Part shown: piece after piece, positions 1 through 8,661 of the stretch
How the letters are laid out: every line of letters starts with the position of its first letter
Numbering within the stretch: the stretch's first letter is position 1
NCBI GenBank assembly: GCA_029938635.1
Contig: JAOZUQ010000013.1
Location: forward strand, 6,805 to 55,504
Reading direction: 5' to 3'
Length of the DNA stretch: 48,700 bases
Source of the DNA: Candidatus Aminicenantota bacterium
GTDB lineage: Bacteria > Acidobacteriota > Aminicenantia > UBA2199
Translations under genes and position numbers: made by a program
Notes under the pieces: generated by a model
The model's database searches: none
Seen by the model: only the letters and a program-made list of their open reading frames with translations
Told to the model about the DNA's origin: nothing

Positions 1-339
1 ACTGCTCTTTAAAAGTTTATAGTCAATATTTTTGTTCGCCTTCATAAGAAATGTCATTTTACCGGGTGAGTGAAAATTTAAAAATAATTCAAAAAGTGCT
101 AAAGACTGAGATGTAAGATCATTGATCATTTTTGTATCTGATATCGCAATTGAATAGGGGGAGTCACTTCGTCCTTTTATCAGGTCTATTTTTTCCTGGG
201 CAGGAAGTGAATAGAAATTACAGCCTAAACCGTAATAGGTGTCTGTAGGATATACAATGATACCATCTTTTAAAAGATGCTCTTTTATTTCAGAACGAAT
301 CTCTTCTTCGTTAAGTTTTGATACTGGTATTATTCTCAT
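1..339 (-). CDS. Sua5/YrdC/YciO-type threonylcarbamoyl-AMP synthase, 3' part missing
   Basis: The reading frame starts at the ATG at 339 and runs off the left edge after 113 codons. The visible protein begins MRIIPVSKLNEEEI and contains GIIVYPTDTYYGLGCN at about residues 24-39 and then IKGR. This is the N-terminal nucleotide-binding signature of the YrdC/Sua5 fold. The family makes threonylcarbamoyl-AMP from threonine, bicarbonate and ATP, the first step of t6A37 modification of ANN-decoding tRNAs, in the cytoplasm. It lies 17 bases downstream of sppA on the same strand, so the two are probably cotranscribed. Because the C-terminus is outside the window I cannot tell whether it is the short TsaC/YrdC form, the long Sua5 form or the YciO paralogue. 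Confidence 0.85.
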   Translation of the reverse strand, partial: MRIIPVSKLNEEEIRSEIKEHLLKDGIIVYPTDTYYGLGCNFYSLPAQEKIDLIKGRSDSPYSIAISDTKMINDLTSQSLALFELFLNFHSPGKMTFLMKANKNIDYKLLKSS

Positions 340-356
340 TTACCAGTCCTGTATAT

Positions 357-2030
357 TTAATCTATAACGATCTGGAACGGGATTATCATAGCCGGGAAAA
401 AACTCTTATACTTTTTGATACCCGACATCATGGTTGAAACAAGTCCGGAACTTCCGGAACCAAGAAGGTCTGTAATATAATCAAATAATGACTTAGCCCT
501 TGGGTAGATTGTAATTCCGATACCTTTACTCTTATCCAATCCGGCAAGGTTAATTGCTTCATTGACGGCATCATTAATTCCACCATATTCATCTATCAGT
601 TTAAGGTCTTTTGCACGGTTTCCGGACCATACTCTCCCCTCGGCTACTTTCTTTATCTCATCAGCTGGGATTTTTCTCCCTTTCGCCGCTTCAGTAATGA
701 ACAAAGAATAAATATCTTTCATGACAGACATATATTTTTTTCTTTCTTCTTCGTTAAAAGTTCTGTAATCTGAGAACATATTTGCATATTTTGAGGTTTT
801 TACTACTTCTTTATTTATGCCTACTTTGTCATATAATCCTTTCAGAACAAATTTCCCGCCATATACGCCAATAGATCCGGTTATGGTTTGGGGGAGGGCA
901 AGGATTTTAGAAGATGAGAGAGAGATCATATAGCCACCTGATGCAGCAGTATCAGACATTGAAATAACAATCGGCTTTTCCTTCATCAACAATTCGGCCT
1001 CGTGCCTTATTATATCCGATGCAAATGGAGAACCTCCGGGGCTGTCAACTCTAAGCACAACACCCTTGACTGATTTGTTCTTCCTGGCTGAGCGCAGATA
1101 TTTTGAAATTGTGTCTGATCCCATTATTTCGTTTCCGAAAAAAGATTTCCCCCCGGAATGTCCTGAATGGATTTCACCCTGAGCGAAAATAACCGCGATC
1201 TTATTCTTTCCTTTGAACGGGAGAGGTGATTTGGTGTCTTTATAGAGAGAAAAACTGACGGTTTTTTCTTTCTTCACATCAAGGATCTCATCTTCATATT
1301 TCAATCCATCAACAAGTCCGGATTTTAATATCTTCTCCCCATCCATTGTGAAATCTTCAATAAGATCTCTTATTATCTGTTCTTCTACTTTTCTGTTCTC
1401 TGATATTATTTTTATGGAAGAATTGTAAATATCATCAATGAGAACTGTAAGAGATTCACGATGATTTTTTGTCATCTCATTCTTTGTGAACATATTCGGG
1501 CCTGTCTTGAAACTTCCCACATTCAGGAAGTCCGCCTTAACTCCAAGCTTGGTCAGAGCATTCTTTAAAAAAACTGCATGGATCGCTAATCCGTTAAGGG
1601 CTAATCCGCCATGCTTATATATGTAAATCTTATCGGTATATGAAGCAAGTTGAAGTTCCCTTATTCCACCATTCTCAATATATGAATATACTTCCTTCCC
1701 GCTCTTTCTAAAGTCTCTTAATAATCTTCCGATATCATCTGTTTTTGCAAATCCTGTTTGAAGGTAAGATAACTTTAAAATTATTCCCTTGATCCTGTTA
1801 TCTTTCTCTGCCCTTTTTAACTGATACCAGAGATCTCTTACAGTTATATTTTTAGGGACGATCGAATTATCATTGTCAACAATTTTTCCACCCAGATGGA
1901 TCTTCAGGTAAGAGTTTTCCGGTATATGCGGTTCACGGTTAAATTGATAATAAATATATCCTGCACCCATTCCGATAAGTATTATTACTATCATCACAAT
2001 AAGAAGTGTAACAAGAAGCCCTTTTTTCAT
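357..2030 (-). CDS. sppA: Signal peptide peptidase SppA, 67K double-domain type
   Basis: This 557-residue protein is a membrane-anchored serine protease that degrades leftover signal peptides. One N-terminal membrane segment (about residues 4-27) precedes two tandem ClpP/crotonase-like domains, as in the long E. coli-type enzyme and unlike the short Bacillus form. By family comparison the catalytic dyad is Lys175 in VGSFKTG (N-terminal domain) and Ser364 in TAASGGYMIS (C-terminal domain). The conserved RVDSPGGS lies at 328-335. A good ribosome site (CAGGAG) stands seven bases before the ATG. A TATAAT-like -10 lies at 2062-2057 on the minus strand with no convincing -35. The Sua5-like gene follows closely. 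Confidence 0.93.
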   Translation of the reverse strand: MKKGLLVTLLIVMIVIILIGMGAGYIYYQFNREPHIPENSYLKIHLGGKIVDNDNSIVPKNITVRDLWYQLKRAEKDNRIKGIILKLSYLQTGFAKTDDIGRLLRDFRKSGKEVYSYIENGGIRELQLASYTDKIYIYKHGGLALNGLAIHAVFLKNALTKLGVKADFLNVGSFKTGPNMFTKNEMTKNHRESLTVLIDDIYNSSIKIISENRKVEEQIIRDLIEDFTMDGEKILKSGLVDGLKYEDEILDVKKEKTVSFSLYKDTKSPLPFKGKNKIAVIFAQGEIHSGHSGGKSFFGNEIMGSDTISKYLRSARKNKSVKGVVLRVDSPGGSPFASDIIRHEAELLMKEKPIVISMSDTAASGGYMISLSSSKILALPQTITGSIGVYGGKFVLKGLYDKVGINKEVVKTSKYANMFSDYRTFNEEERKKYMSVMKDIYSLFITEAAKGRKIPADEIKKVAEGRVWSGNRAKDLKLIDEYGGINDAVNEAINLAGLDKSKGIGITIYPRAKSLFDYITDLLGSGSSGLVSTMMSGIKKYKSFFPAMIIPFQIVID

Positions 2031-2094
2031 TTAATCTCCTGAATTTGTCCAATGTAATTATACTTAAAACCATGATAAAAAGTTTTAAAAGGTT

Positions 2095-2128
2095 TTAAAA
2101 TTAACTTCAAATGAATTGTTAATTTTAA
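2095..2128. promoter_or_regulatory. 11-bp-arm inverted repeat between sppA and the hcnAB-like genes
   Basis: Arms TTAAAATTAAC (2095-2105) and GTTAATTTTAA (2118-2128) are perfect reverse complements around a 12-base centre, which holds a smaller TTCA/TGAA dyad. The site is in the divergent intergenic region, between the putative sppA -10 and the TTGACA at 2166. It could be an operator for a dimeric regulator. It is A+T-rich, so chance is not excluded, but 11 matched pairs is a lot. Confidence 0.4.
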
Positions 2129-2165
2129 GTCTTAATCTTATTCATGTCAACAATTCCGATTTATC

Positions 2166-2194
2166 TTGACATTAACTCATCTTAGAGGTAAAAA
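2166..2194 (+). promoter_or_regulatory. Candidate sigma70-type promoter for the hcnAB-like pair
   Basis: TTGACA at 2166-2171 and TAAAAA at 2189-2194 are separated by 17 bases. Transcription would start near 2201, just before the GGGGA ribosome site, giving a leader of about ten bases. The -35 is perfect and the -10 matches at four of six positions. Confidence 0.35.
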
Positions 2195-2210
2195 ATGTGA
2201 TGGGGAATCT

Positions 2211-2492
2211 ATGGAAGATCTTAGGATAAATTCAGTCGAAAGAAAAGAAAAAGTCACTATAATTGTAAATGGAAAAGAGGTAATTGCATATATTGGAGAG
2301 ACATTGTTAGCCGCACTTATCGCATCAGGTTACAAGCAACTAAAGAAAAGTCCGGTTCTTAAAGAAAATCGGGGAGGGCTTTGTGGTATGGGTGTATGTT
2401 ATGAATGCCTTGTAACTATAGACGGTGAAAAGAATGTCAGAGCTTGTATGGAGGATGTAAGGGCCGGAATGGAGATTGGAATTGAAGAATAA
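2211..2492 (+). CDS. (2Fe-2S)-binding protein, HcnA/opine-oxidase small-subunit type
   Basis: A 93-residue plant-type ferredoxin-like domain (Fer2_4 group). The cluster ligands are visible as Cys58, Cys63, Cys66 and Cys79 in CGMGVCYEC and RAC. Such subunits pass electrons in multi-subunit FAD dehydrogenases: HcnA of hydrogen cyanide synthase, opine oxidases and archaeal-type proline dehydrogenases. I chose the ATG at 2211 because GGGGA lies 5-6 bases upstream. The frame is open back to a TTG at 2166, but that TTG is part of the candidate -35 box. The stop overlaps the start of the FAD subunit, so the two are translationally coupled. No third (DAO-type) subunit is next to them, so the substrate cannot be named. 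Confidence 0.82.
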   Translation: MEDLRINSVERKEKVTIIVNGKEVIAYIGETLLAALIASGYKQLKKSPVLKENRGGLCGMGVCYECLVTIDGEKNVRACMEDVRAGMEIGIEE

Positions 2493-3879
2493 GAAATATG
2501 ATATTGTCATAATTGGAAGTGGATTTGCAGGAATAGCTGCTGCTAACATGCTGGTCGGGAAAAGCCTCTCGATTTTAATGATAGATGAAAATTTTCATGT
2601 TGGGGGTCAGCTTTTAAGAAAGATTCCCTTGGAATTGGGAATAAATAAAAAATACAAACCCGACTATGTAAAAAAGATCGGTAATGCATTTATAAACAAC
2701 CTTAAACGTGATGATATTGAGATTTTGAATAATACATCTGTGATCGGGATCTATGATAACAATGAGATCCTTGTTGAGATAGAGAAGAAAAGGGTAGCAT
2801 CTATACATTATGAAGTTATATTGTTTACAACAGGAGCAAGAGAAAGATACCTCCCTTTTAAGGGCTGGACTCTGCCAGGTGTTTTTTCTGCAGGAATGTC
2901 ACAGGTCCTCATGAAAAGTTCCGGAGTACTTCCTGCCCGGGATGTTGTAGTTGGAGGTTCCGGTCTATTCCTTTTCTCTGCTGCATATGAATTTTTGAAG
3001 AATGGTGCAAAAGTAAGATCTGTTCTTGAATCCACAGGTATCTCAGGTAAAATGAAAATGTTACCTGTACTTTTACACAACTTCTCAAAGATAATGGAAG
3101 GGGTAAGGTATATTGGGAAGATTGGATCTTCCGGGGTTCCGATAAGGTTCAATACCAGAATTATAGAAGCAAGAGGAAACGGATCTCTTGAGGAGATTAT
3201 AATAGGAAAGACAGACCGGAACGGAAAGATCATAACCGGGAAGGAAAAAATCATTAAAATTGGCGGTTTTGCTTATAGTTACGGATTTGTACCAAACATT
3301 GAATTGCCGAATCTTGCAGGCTGCAAAGTTAGTTATAAAAAAGAGTTAGGTGGATGGGTTGTTGATGTAAATGAAAATATGGAAACATCCATCTCCGGAG
3401 TATTTTGCGCAGGAGAGGTCACAGGAGTTGGAGGAGCTTTAAAGTCTGTTAATGAAGGTGAAACAGCTTCTATATCAATTCTTGAAAGATTTGACAAAAA
3501 TGGTTCCCTCCACGGTAAGAAGAAACAATTATTGAAAGATAGAAAACATCATTTAAACTTTGCAAAATATTTTAATTCTCTTTATGGGATAAGAGATGAA
3601 GAAATTTCAGAGATTCCGGATGACACGATAATATGCAGATGTGAAGATGTCAAAATGGGAGATATAAGAGAGGCCATTTCAAATGGTTTTATATCCCCGG
3701 GTGCCCTGAAAACATCAGTAAGAGCAGGAATGGGTAATTGCCAGGGGAGAACATGCGGGCCGATCATTTATGATCTTCTTGGAGCAGTATCAGGAATTGA
3801 AGGCAGGAACTTCACACTATTCTCAAACAGGCCCCCTTTAAAACCAGTGAAGATCGGCTCTTTGATCAACCGCAGTTAG
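2482..3879 (+). CDS. FAD-dependent oxidoreductase with C-terminal BFD-like [2Fe-2S] domain (HcnB-like)
   Basis: About 465 residues. A Rossmann FAD motif GSGFAG is near the N-terminus and a second dinucleotide motif VVGGSGLF near residue 160. The C-terminus carries a BFD-type [2Fe-2S] module with ligands in ICRCEDV and, about 33 residues later, GNCQGRTC. This architecture is that of HcnB, the large subunit of opine oxidases and related amino-acid dehydrogenases, which pair with the preceding ferredoxin-like subunit. The start is a TTG: 2482 is preferred since GGAG (2471-2474) stands seven bases before it. TTG at 2476 is too close to that site. The gene overlaps its partner by 11 bases. The substrate is unknown; amino acids, opines or sarcosine-like compounds are possible by family only. 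Confidence 0.82.
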   Translation: MKNKKYDIVIIGSGFAGIAAANMLVGKSLSILMIDENFHVGGQLLRKIPLELGINKKYKPDYVKKIGNAFINNLKRDDIEILNNTSVIGIYDNNEILVEIEKKRVASIHYEVILFTTGARERYLPFKGWTLPGVFSAGMSQVLMKSSGVLPARDVVVGGSGLFLFSAAYEFLKNGAKVRSVLESTGISGKMKMLPVLLHNFSKIMEGVRYIGKIGSSGVPIRFNTRIIEARGNGSLEEIIIGKTDRNGKIITGKEKIIKIGGFAYSYGFVPNIELPNLAGCKVSYKKELGGWVVDVNENMETSISGVFCAGEVTGVGGALKSVNEGETASISILERFDKNGSLHGKKKQLLKDRKHHLNFAKYFNSLYGIRDEEISEIPDDTIICRCEDVKMGDIREAISNGFISPGALKTSVRAGMGNCQGRTCGPIIYDLLGAVSGIEGRNFTLFSNRPPLKPVKIGSLINRS

Positions 3880-3911
3880 TATATATTTCAATTGTTTAAT
3901 TTTTAATGAAT

Positions 3912-3940
3912 TTGACAATGATCCTCTAATTGTCTATTTT
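3912..3940 (+). promoter_or_regulatory. Candidate promoter of the acyl-CoA carboxylase operon
   Basis: TTGACA (3912-3917), a 17-base spacer and TATTTT (3935-3940). The predicted start near 3947 leaves a leader of about 12 bases that begins at the GGAGGAG ribosome site. The spacing is ideal and the -10 weak. Confidence 0.4.
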
Positions 3941-3958
3941 GTTTTGGAGGAGAAAGAA

Positions 3959-5509
3959 ATGTCATTAGAAGAGAAAATCCAGGCTCTGAAGGAAAAATTC
4001 GACTCTGCTGAATTAGGCGGAGGAGAGGCCAGAATAAAGAAACAGCACGATAGTGGAAAAATGACTGCCAGGGAGAGGGTGGAATATCTTCTGGATCATG
4101 GCACATTCAATGAAATCGATAAACTTGTCCTCTCCGATAATATTAAATTCGGAATGGATAAAAATAAAATCTATGGTGATGGTTTTGTGACAGGATATGG
4201 TGAATTGAATGGAAGGAAGGTTTTTGTTTTTGCACAGGATTTTACAGTTTTCGGAGGTTCACTTTCAGGAGCAAATGCAAAGAAGATCGTAAAAATAATG
4301 GATATGGCCCTAAAGAGCGGGAAGCCCGTTATAGGCCTTAATGATTCGGGCGGTGCCCGAATTCAGGAAGGAGTTGAGAGCCTGGCCGGTTATGCTGACA
4401 TATTCCTCAGGAACGTATTATCATCAGGTGTTATTCCTCAGATATCTTCCATAATGGGACCCTCTGCAGGCGGTGCTGTTTATTCTCCGGCAATAACAGA
4501 TTTTATAATTATGACCAAAAACAGTTCATATATGTTCATTACCGGACCGGATGTAATTAAAACCGTGACAAATGAAGATGTTACCAAGGAAGAATTGGGT
4601 GGAGCGGATACTCATAATTCTATTTCAGGTGTTGCACATTTTGCAGCTGAAGATGATGAAGATAATCTGGAAATAATTAAAGAATTGCATAAGTATTTAC
4701 CTGACAATAATATGGATGATCCTCCTTTTATACATACAAAGGACCCGGTTGACAGGATCGAGAAGAAGTTAAACAATTTGGTGCCGGATAATCCGAACAT
4801 TGCTTATGACATCAGGGATGTATTTAAAGTTGCTGTCGATGATGGAATATTCTTTGAGATAGCTGAACATTTTGCAAAAAATATAGTTGTAGGATTTGCG
4901 AGACTTGGGGGAAGGTCTGTAGGGATCGTTGCTAATCAGCCGAATCATCTTGCAGGAGCACTTGATATAAATGCATCTGTAAAAGGTGCCAGGTTTGTGA
5001 GATTTTGTGATGCATTTAACATTCCTTTAGTAATTTTCGAAGATGTTCCAGGATTTCTGCCTGGGACAAATCAGGAATATGGTGGCATAATACGTCACGG
5101 TGCAAAACTCCTTTATGCATTTGCTGAAGCAACAGTTCCGAAAATAACAGTGATCACAAGAAAGGCTTATGGCGGTGCTTATTGTGTCATGGGATCAAAA
5201 CACATCAGGACAGATATAAACCTTGCATTTCCGGGAGCAGAAATCGCTGTAATGGGCCCTAAAGGTGCAGTTGAAATCATTCACAGAAAAGAGATCTCAG
5301 AAGCAGATGATCCGCAAAAGGTCATTTCAGAAAAAGAGAAAGAATACAGAGAGATGTTTGCGAATCCATATATTGCTGCTAACAAAGGATATATTGATGA
5401 TGTTATTCTCCCTGAGACACTACGGCCAAGGCTAATCTCAGGACTTGATCTTATTAAAGACAAGAGAGATGAAAATCCACCTAAAAAACACGGGAACATC
5501 CCGCTGTGA
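3959..5509 (+). CDS. Acyl-CoA carboxylase, carboxyltransferase subunit (PccB/MmdA family)
   Basis: A 516-residue biotin-dependent carboxyltransferase with two crotonase-like domains; it moves the carboxyl group from carboxybiotin to an acyl-CoA. Family landmarks are [11 protein letters not shown] (128-138), the oxyanion-hole stretch [12 protein letters not shown] (166-177), VPGFLPG (363-369), GGAYCVMGS (405-413) and the terminal [10 protein letters not shown]. At the position that is Asp in propionyl-CoA carboxylases (GGAYDVM) this protein has Cys409, so the acyl preference is uncertain. The ATG at 3959 follows GGAGGAG by 5 bases. An upstream in-frame TTG at 3944 has no ribosome site. Followed by biotin carboxylase and biotin carrier genes, so a carboxylase is more likely than a sodium-pumping decarboxylase. 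Confidence 0.92.
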   Translation: MSLEEKIQALKEKFDSAELGGGEARIKKQHDSGKMTARERVEYLLDHGTFNEIDKLVLSDNIKFGMDKNKIYGDGFVTGYGELNGRKVFVFAQDFTVFGGSLSGANAKKIVKIMDMALKSGKPVIGLNDSGGARIQEGVESLAGYADIFLRNVLSSGVIPQISSIMGPSAGGAVYSPAITDFIIMTKNSSYMFITGPDVIKTVTNEDVTKEELGGADTHNSISGVAHFAAEDDEDNLEIIKELHKYLPDNNMDDPPFIHTKDPVDRIEKKLNNLVPDNPNIAYDIRDVFKVAVDDGIFFEIAEHFAKNIVVGFARLGGRSVGIVANQPNHLAGALDINASVKGARFVRFCDAFNIPLVIFEDVPGFLPGTNQEYGGIIRHGAKLLYAFAEATVPKITVITRKAYGGAYCVMGSKHIRTDINLAFPGAEIAVMGPKGAVEIIHRKEISEADDPQKVISEKEKEYREMFANPYIAANKGYIDDVILPETLRPRLISGLDLIKDKRDENPPKKHGNIPL

Positions 5510-5539
5510 TGCAGTTATTTCCAATATCACGGAGAAATT

Positions 5540-7051
5540 ATGAAAAAAATTAAAAAAATTTTAATTGCAAACAGAGGCGAAATAGCTGTAAGGATAATCA
5601 GAGCCATCAGAGAAATGGAATTATCTCCAGTGGTCGTATATTCAGATGCAGATAAACTCTCACTCCATGTAAGACTTGCAGATGAAGCTTATTACATTGG
5701 TGAATCTCCTTCTTCACAGAGCTATCTGCTTGGAGATAGAATAATAGAAACTGCAAAGAAGGCTGGAGCGGATGCAATACACCCGGGGTATGGATTCCTG
5801 GCTGAAAATGCTGAATTTGCAAAAATGGTGAAAAAAGCAGGTATTATTTTTATTGGGCCTGAACCGGATGCCATAATTCAGATGGGATCCAAGACCAGAT
5901 CGAGAGAGATCATGAAAAAAGCAGGGGTACCGATAGTGCCGGGTACAACTGAACCTATAAGTAATATCGAAGATTTGAAAAAAATTGCATCAGAGATCGG
6001 TTTTCCCGTGCTTCTTAAAGCTTCGGCCGGAGGCGGCGGAAAAGGTATGAGAAAGGTGGAAAAGATCGAAGAACTTGAAAAATCTTATGAAAGAGCAACA
6101 TCTGAAGCAACTTCCAGTTTTGGTGATCCGGATGTATATATCGAAAAATACATTGAAGAGCCTCATCATATTGAGATACAGATCCTTGCTGATAATTCAG
6201 GCAATACTATATATCTGGGTGAAAGAGAATGTTCTGTACAAAGAAGGTACCAGAAGATCATCGAAGAGACACCTTCTCCATTCATTACAGATAAAATAAG
6301 AAAAGAAATGGGTGATATTGCTGTAAAAGCGGCAAAAGCTGTTAATTATAGAAATGCCGGGACTGTTGAGTTCATTGTTGATAAGAACCAGAATTTTTAT
6401 TTTCTTGAAATGAATACCAGGCTTCAGGTTGAACATCCTATTACAGAGATGGTGACAGGGATAGATCTGGTCAAAGAGCAGATAAAGATCGCTTCAGGGG
6501 AAGATCTGAGCTTTAAACAGGACGATATCAAACCAAGGGGCTCTTCAATTGAATGCAGGATCTACGCTGAGGATCCATTTAATAACTTCTCACCTTCGCC
6601 AGGGAAAATAATTGAATATGTTTCTCCTGCGGGTGGTATAGGTGTCAGGGATGATTCCGGAGTCTATGAAGGATTTGAGGTTCCTATATTTTACGATCCC
6701 CTTATCTCCAAGCTTGTAACCTGGGGAAGAGACAGGGAGGAAGCTATAAACAGGATGAAAAGGGCATTATTCGAATACAGGATAGCAGGGATTAAAACCT
6801 CAATACCATATTTTTTGCAAATATTTGAGAACAAGGAATTCTTGTCAGGAAATTATACAACCAGCCTTATTGAACGGATCGAAAAAGTTAAGGTCGAGAA
6901 TCCTGAAGATTATGAATTCGTTGCTCTCCTTGCTGCAGGGCTTAGGAGTATGGAGATGAATGGAAATGGTTCTAAACATTCCGAAGACAATGATTCTCAG
7001 AATACCAACTGGAAAAGATCCGGCCGGATGAGAACAATGAGGAGGTTTTAA
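5540..7051 (+). CDS. accC: Biotin carboxylase subunit of acyl-CoA carboxylase
   Basis: A 503-residue ATP-grasp enzyme that carboxylates carrier-bound biotin with ATP and bicarbonate. Landmarks are [13 protein letters not shown] at the N-terminus, [12 protein letters not shown] (79-90), the glycine-rich ATP loop AGGGGKGM (163-170) and the catalytic [10 protein letters not shown] (291-300). The normal family ends near residue 450. Here a tail of about 50 residues follows, ending in a low-complexity Asn/Ser/Arg-rich stretch (474-503) of unknown use. GGAG stands 6-7 bases before the ATG. The stop codon overlaps the next gene's ATG by one base. It forms an operon with the carboxyltransferase and the biotin carrier. 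Confidence 0.93.
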   Translation: MKKIKKILIANRGEIAVRIIRAIREMELSPVVVYSDADKLSLHVRLADEAYYIGESPSSQSYLLGDRIIETAKKAGADAIHPGYGFLAENAEFAKMVKKAGIIFIGPEPDAIIQMGSKTRSREIMKKAGVPIVPGTTEPISNIEDLKKIASEIGFPVLLKASAGGGGKGMRKVEKIEELEKSYERATSEATSSFGDPDVYIEKYIEEPHHIEIQILADNSGNTIYLGERECSVQRRYQKIIEETPSPFITDKIRKEMGDIAVKAAKAVNYRNAGTVEFIVDKNQNFYFLEMNTRLQVEHPITEMVTGIDLVKEQIKIASGEDLSFKQDDIKPRGSSIECRIYAEDPFNNFSPSPGKIIEYVSPAGGIGVRDDSGVYEGFEVPIFYDPLISKLVTWGRDREEAINRMKRALFEYRIAGIKTSIPYFLQIFENKEFLSGNYTTSLIERIEKVKVENPEDYEFVALLAAGLRSMEMNGNGSKHSEDNDSQNTNWKRSGRMRTMRRF

Positions 7052-7539
7052 TGAGATTCAGCCTTAGTATTGATGGTGAAAAAAGGGAATTTGATATTCT
7101 TGATAATGATGGAGAATTTGAGCTCAGGTCTGGTGAGAAAAGAAAAACATTTACGATAAATAAACTCTGGTCAAGAAATATTCTGATCAAAGATGAAAAT
7201 AATAAAGTTTATAATGTTTTTGTTGATAAATTTGAAGAAGGTCATTGTGTGTTTTTTAAGGGAAGAAGTTTTGCTATTAAGGATGCAACATCGAGAAAGA
7301 CAGGTGGCGGGTTTGATATGGATGGTGAAATTGTAATAAAATCTCCACTACCCGGGCAAATAAAAAAAGTATTTAAAAAGGAAAATGATGAGGTCGAGGA
7401 AGGGGAAAGCATTCTGGTCCTTGAGGCAATGAAAATGGAAAATGAGATAAAATCTCCTAAAAAAGGAGTAATTAAGAAGATTTCTGTTAAAGAAGGGACC
7501 TCGGTAGATCCGCAGGCAGAACTTTTCACTGTCGAGTAA
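7051..7539 (+). CDS. Biotin carboxyl carrier protein of acyl-CoA carboxylase
   Basis: A 162-residue protein whose last 75 residues form a biotinyl domain with the biotinylation motif EAMKM; Lys128 is the predicted biotin site. The preceding 85 residues resemble the linker and BT-like region of single-chain acyl-CoA carboxylase alpha subunits, here on a separate chain. This suggests an alpha subunit split into biotin carboxylase and carrier genes. A strong AGGAGG lies inside the end of the biotin carboxylase gene, and the stop and start codons overlap (TAATG). Last gene of the carboxylase operon. Confidence 0.9.
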   Translation: MRFSLSIDGEKREFDILDNDGEFELRSGEKRKTFTINKLWSRNILIKDENNKVYNVFVDKFEEGHCVFFKGRSFAIKDATSRKTGGGFDMDGEIVIKSPLPGQIKKVFKKENDEVEEGESILVLEAMKMENEIKSPKKGVIKKISVKEGTSVDPQAELFTVE

Positions 7540-7562
7540 TTCCTTCTGGCTTTTTGTCCGAT

Positions 7563-7591
7563 TTGACCAAACCTTTAACATCTGTTAAAAA
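7563..7591 (+). promoter_or_regulatory. Promoter of the glycan block, predicted leaderless, with an embedded 16-bp dyad
   Basis: TTGACC (7563-7568), 17-base spacer, TAAAAA (7586-7591). Six bases later comes the ATG at 7598, so the predicted transcript begins at the start codon. The spacer and -10 contain TTTAACATCTGTTAAA (7574-7589), a perfect 7-bp-arm inverted repeat with a 2-base centre, well placed to act as an operator. Confidence 0.5.
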
Positions 7592-7597
7592 AACTAT

Positions 7598-8656
7598 ATG
7601 ATCATAGAACAATTTCTTCCTGCATTTCATTATGGTGATGCTACCAGCAATTCTGCTCTTGCTTTTCATAAATATCTTATCGAAAAAGGGATAGAAAGCA
7701 GGTTGATCTCTCTGACCTCCGATAAAAAATTAATAGATAAAGTTACTTTATTTAAAGATTATAAATTCAATTCCGATTCAATAAAGATCCTTCACTTTGC
7801 AATCCCGTCTCCTTTAACAGATTTTTTTCGTAAAACAGGAGGGAAAAAGGTTGTTATCTATCATAATATAACTCCTTCGATTTTTTTTGCAGATTATTCA
7901 GAGTTTCTTACAAAATTTACCAGTGATGGGCGTGTACATCTTAAAAGTTTGAAGGATAGTTTCGATCTTTCTATCGGAGTTTCTGATTATAATGCAGAGG
8001 ATCTGAGAAACCTTGATTTTAATAATGTAAAGGTGTTCCCGTTAATTGTTGATCTGAAGGATTATGACAAGCCATATAATAAAGGTTATTACAATCTTAT
8101 AAATGATGACAGAAAGAATATTTTATGTGTAGGAAGGATAGCACCTAACAAAAAAATTGAAGATGCAATAAAAATGCTCTTTTTCTATAAAAAATATTTA
8201 TCACCTTCCATAAGACTTATAGTAGCCGGAAATACAAATTCAGTTCCTAAATATTTTTCAGCTGTTCGGGACCTTGCATCGCGTTTTTATCTGACCTCTG
8301 AGGATATTTTATTCACCGGCCACATCAGATTTGATGAATTTTTATCTGTTTACAGGATCTCAGACGTATATTTGTCCATGAGTGAGCATGAGGGGTTTTG
8401 CCTTCCTGTTATGGAAAGTTTTAAAATGGGACTGCCGGTTGCCGCATATGATGCAGGTGCGATAAGAGAGACTGTTGGGGAGGGAGGTGTCATCTTTGAT
8501 ACAAAGGACCCGGAAAAAGTTGCCGGAACACTTGAATATCTGATAAGTAATGGTCAGGTAAGAGAAAAGCTTATCAATGCAGGAAAAGAAAGACTGGAAA
8601 GATATGCAGAAGATTCAAATCCCTTGAAATTACTTGAACTGATAAGATTAATCTGA
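7598..8656 (+). CDS. Glycosyltransferase family 4 protein (first tandem copy)
   Basis: A 352-residue GT-B fold glycosyltransferase. The C-terminal sugar-nucleotide domain shows VGRIAPNKKIEDAI (178-191) and the EX7E retaining-GT4 motif with Glu265 and Glu273 in EHEGFCLPVME. The donor and acceptor cannot be told from sequence. The next gene is a paralogue of the same length with matching motifs throughout, for example the N-terminal FHYGDA and NITPS, so the pair arose by tandem duplication. No ribosome site precedes the ATG; the promoter geometry predicts a leaderless mRNA. It opens a seven-gene run for surface-glycan assembly. Confidence 0.88.
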   Translation: MIIEQFLPAFHYGDATSNSALAFHKYLIEKGIESRLISLTSDKKLIDKVTLFKDYKFNSDSIKILHFAIPSPLTDFFRKTGGKKVVIYHNITPSIFFADYSEFLTKFTSDGRVHLKSLKDSFDLSIGVSDYNAEDLRNLDFNNVKVFPLIVDLKDYDKPYNKGYYNLINDDRKNILCVGRIAPNKKIEDAIKMLFFYKKYLSPSIRLIVAGNTNSVPKYFSAVRDLASRFYLTSEDILFTGHIRFDEFLSVYRISDVYLSMSEHEGFCLPVMESFKMGLPVAAYDAGAIRETVGEGGVIFDTKDPEKVAGTLEYLISNGQVREKLINAGKERLERYAEDSNPLKLLELIRLI

Positions 8657-8661
8657 CCCGA

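Noticed and set aside
3959-7539. Sodium-pumping methylmalonyl-CoA decarboxylase
   Set aside because: A biotin carboxylase is present and no membrane beta or gamma decarboxylase subunits are seen.
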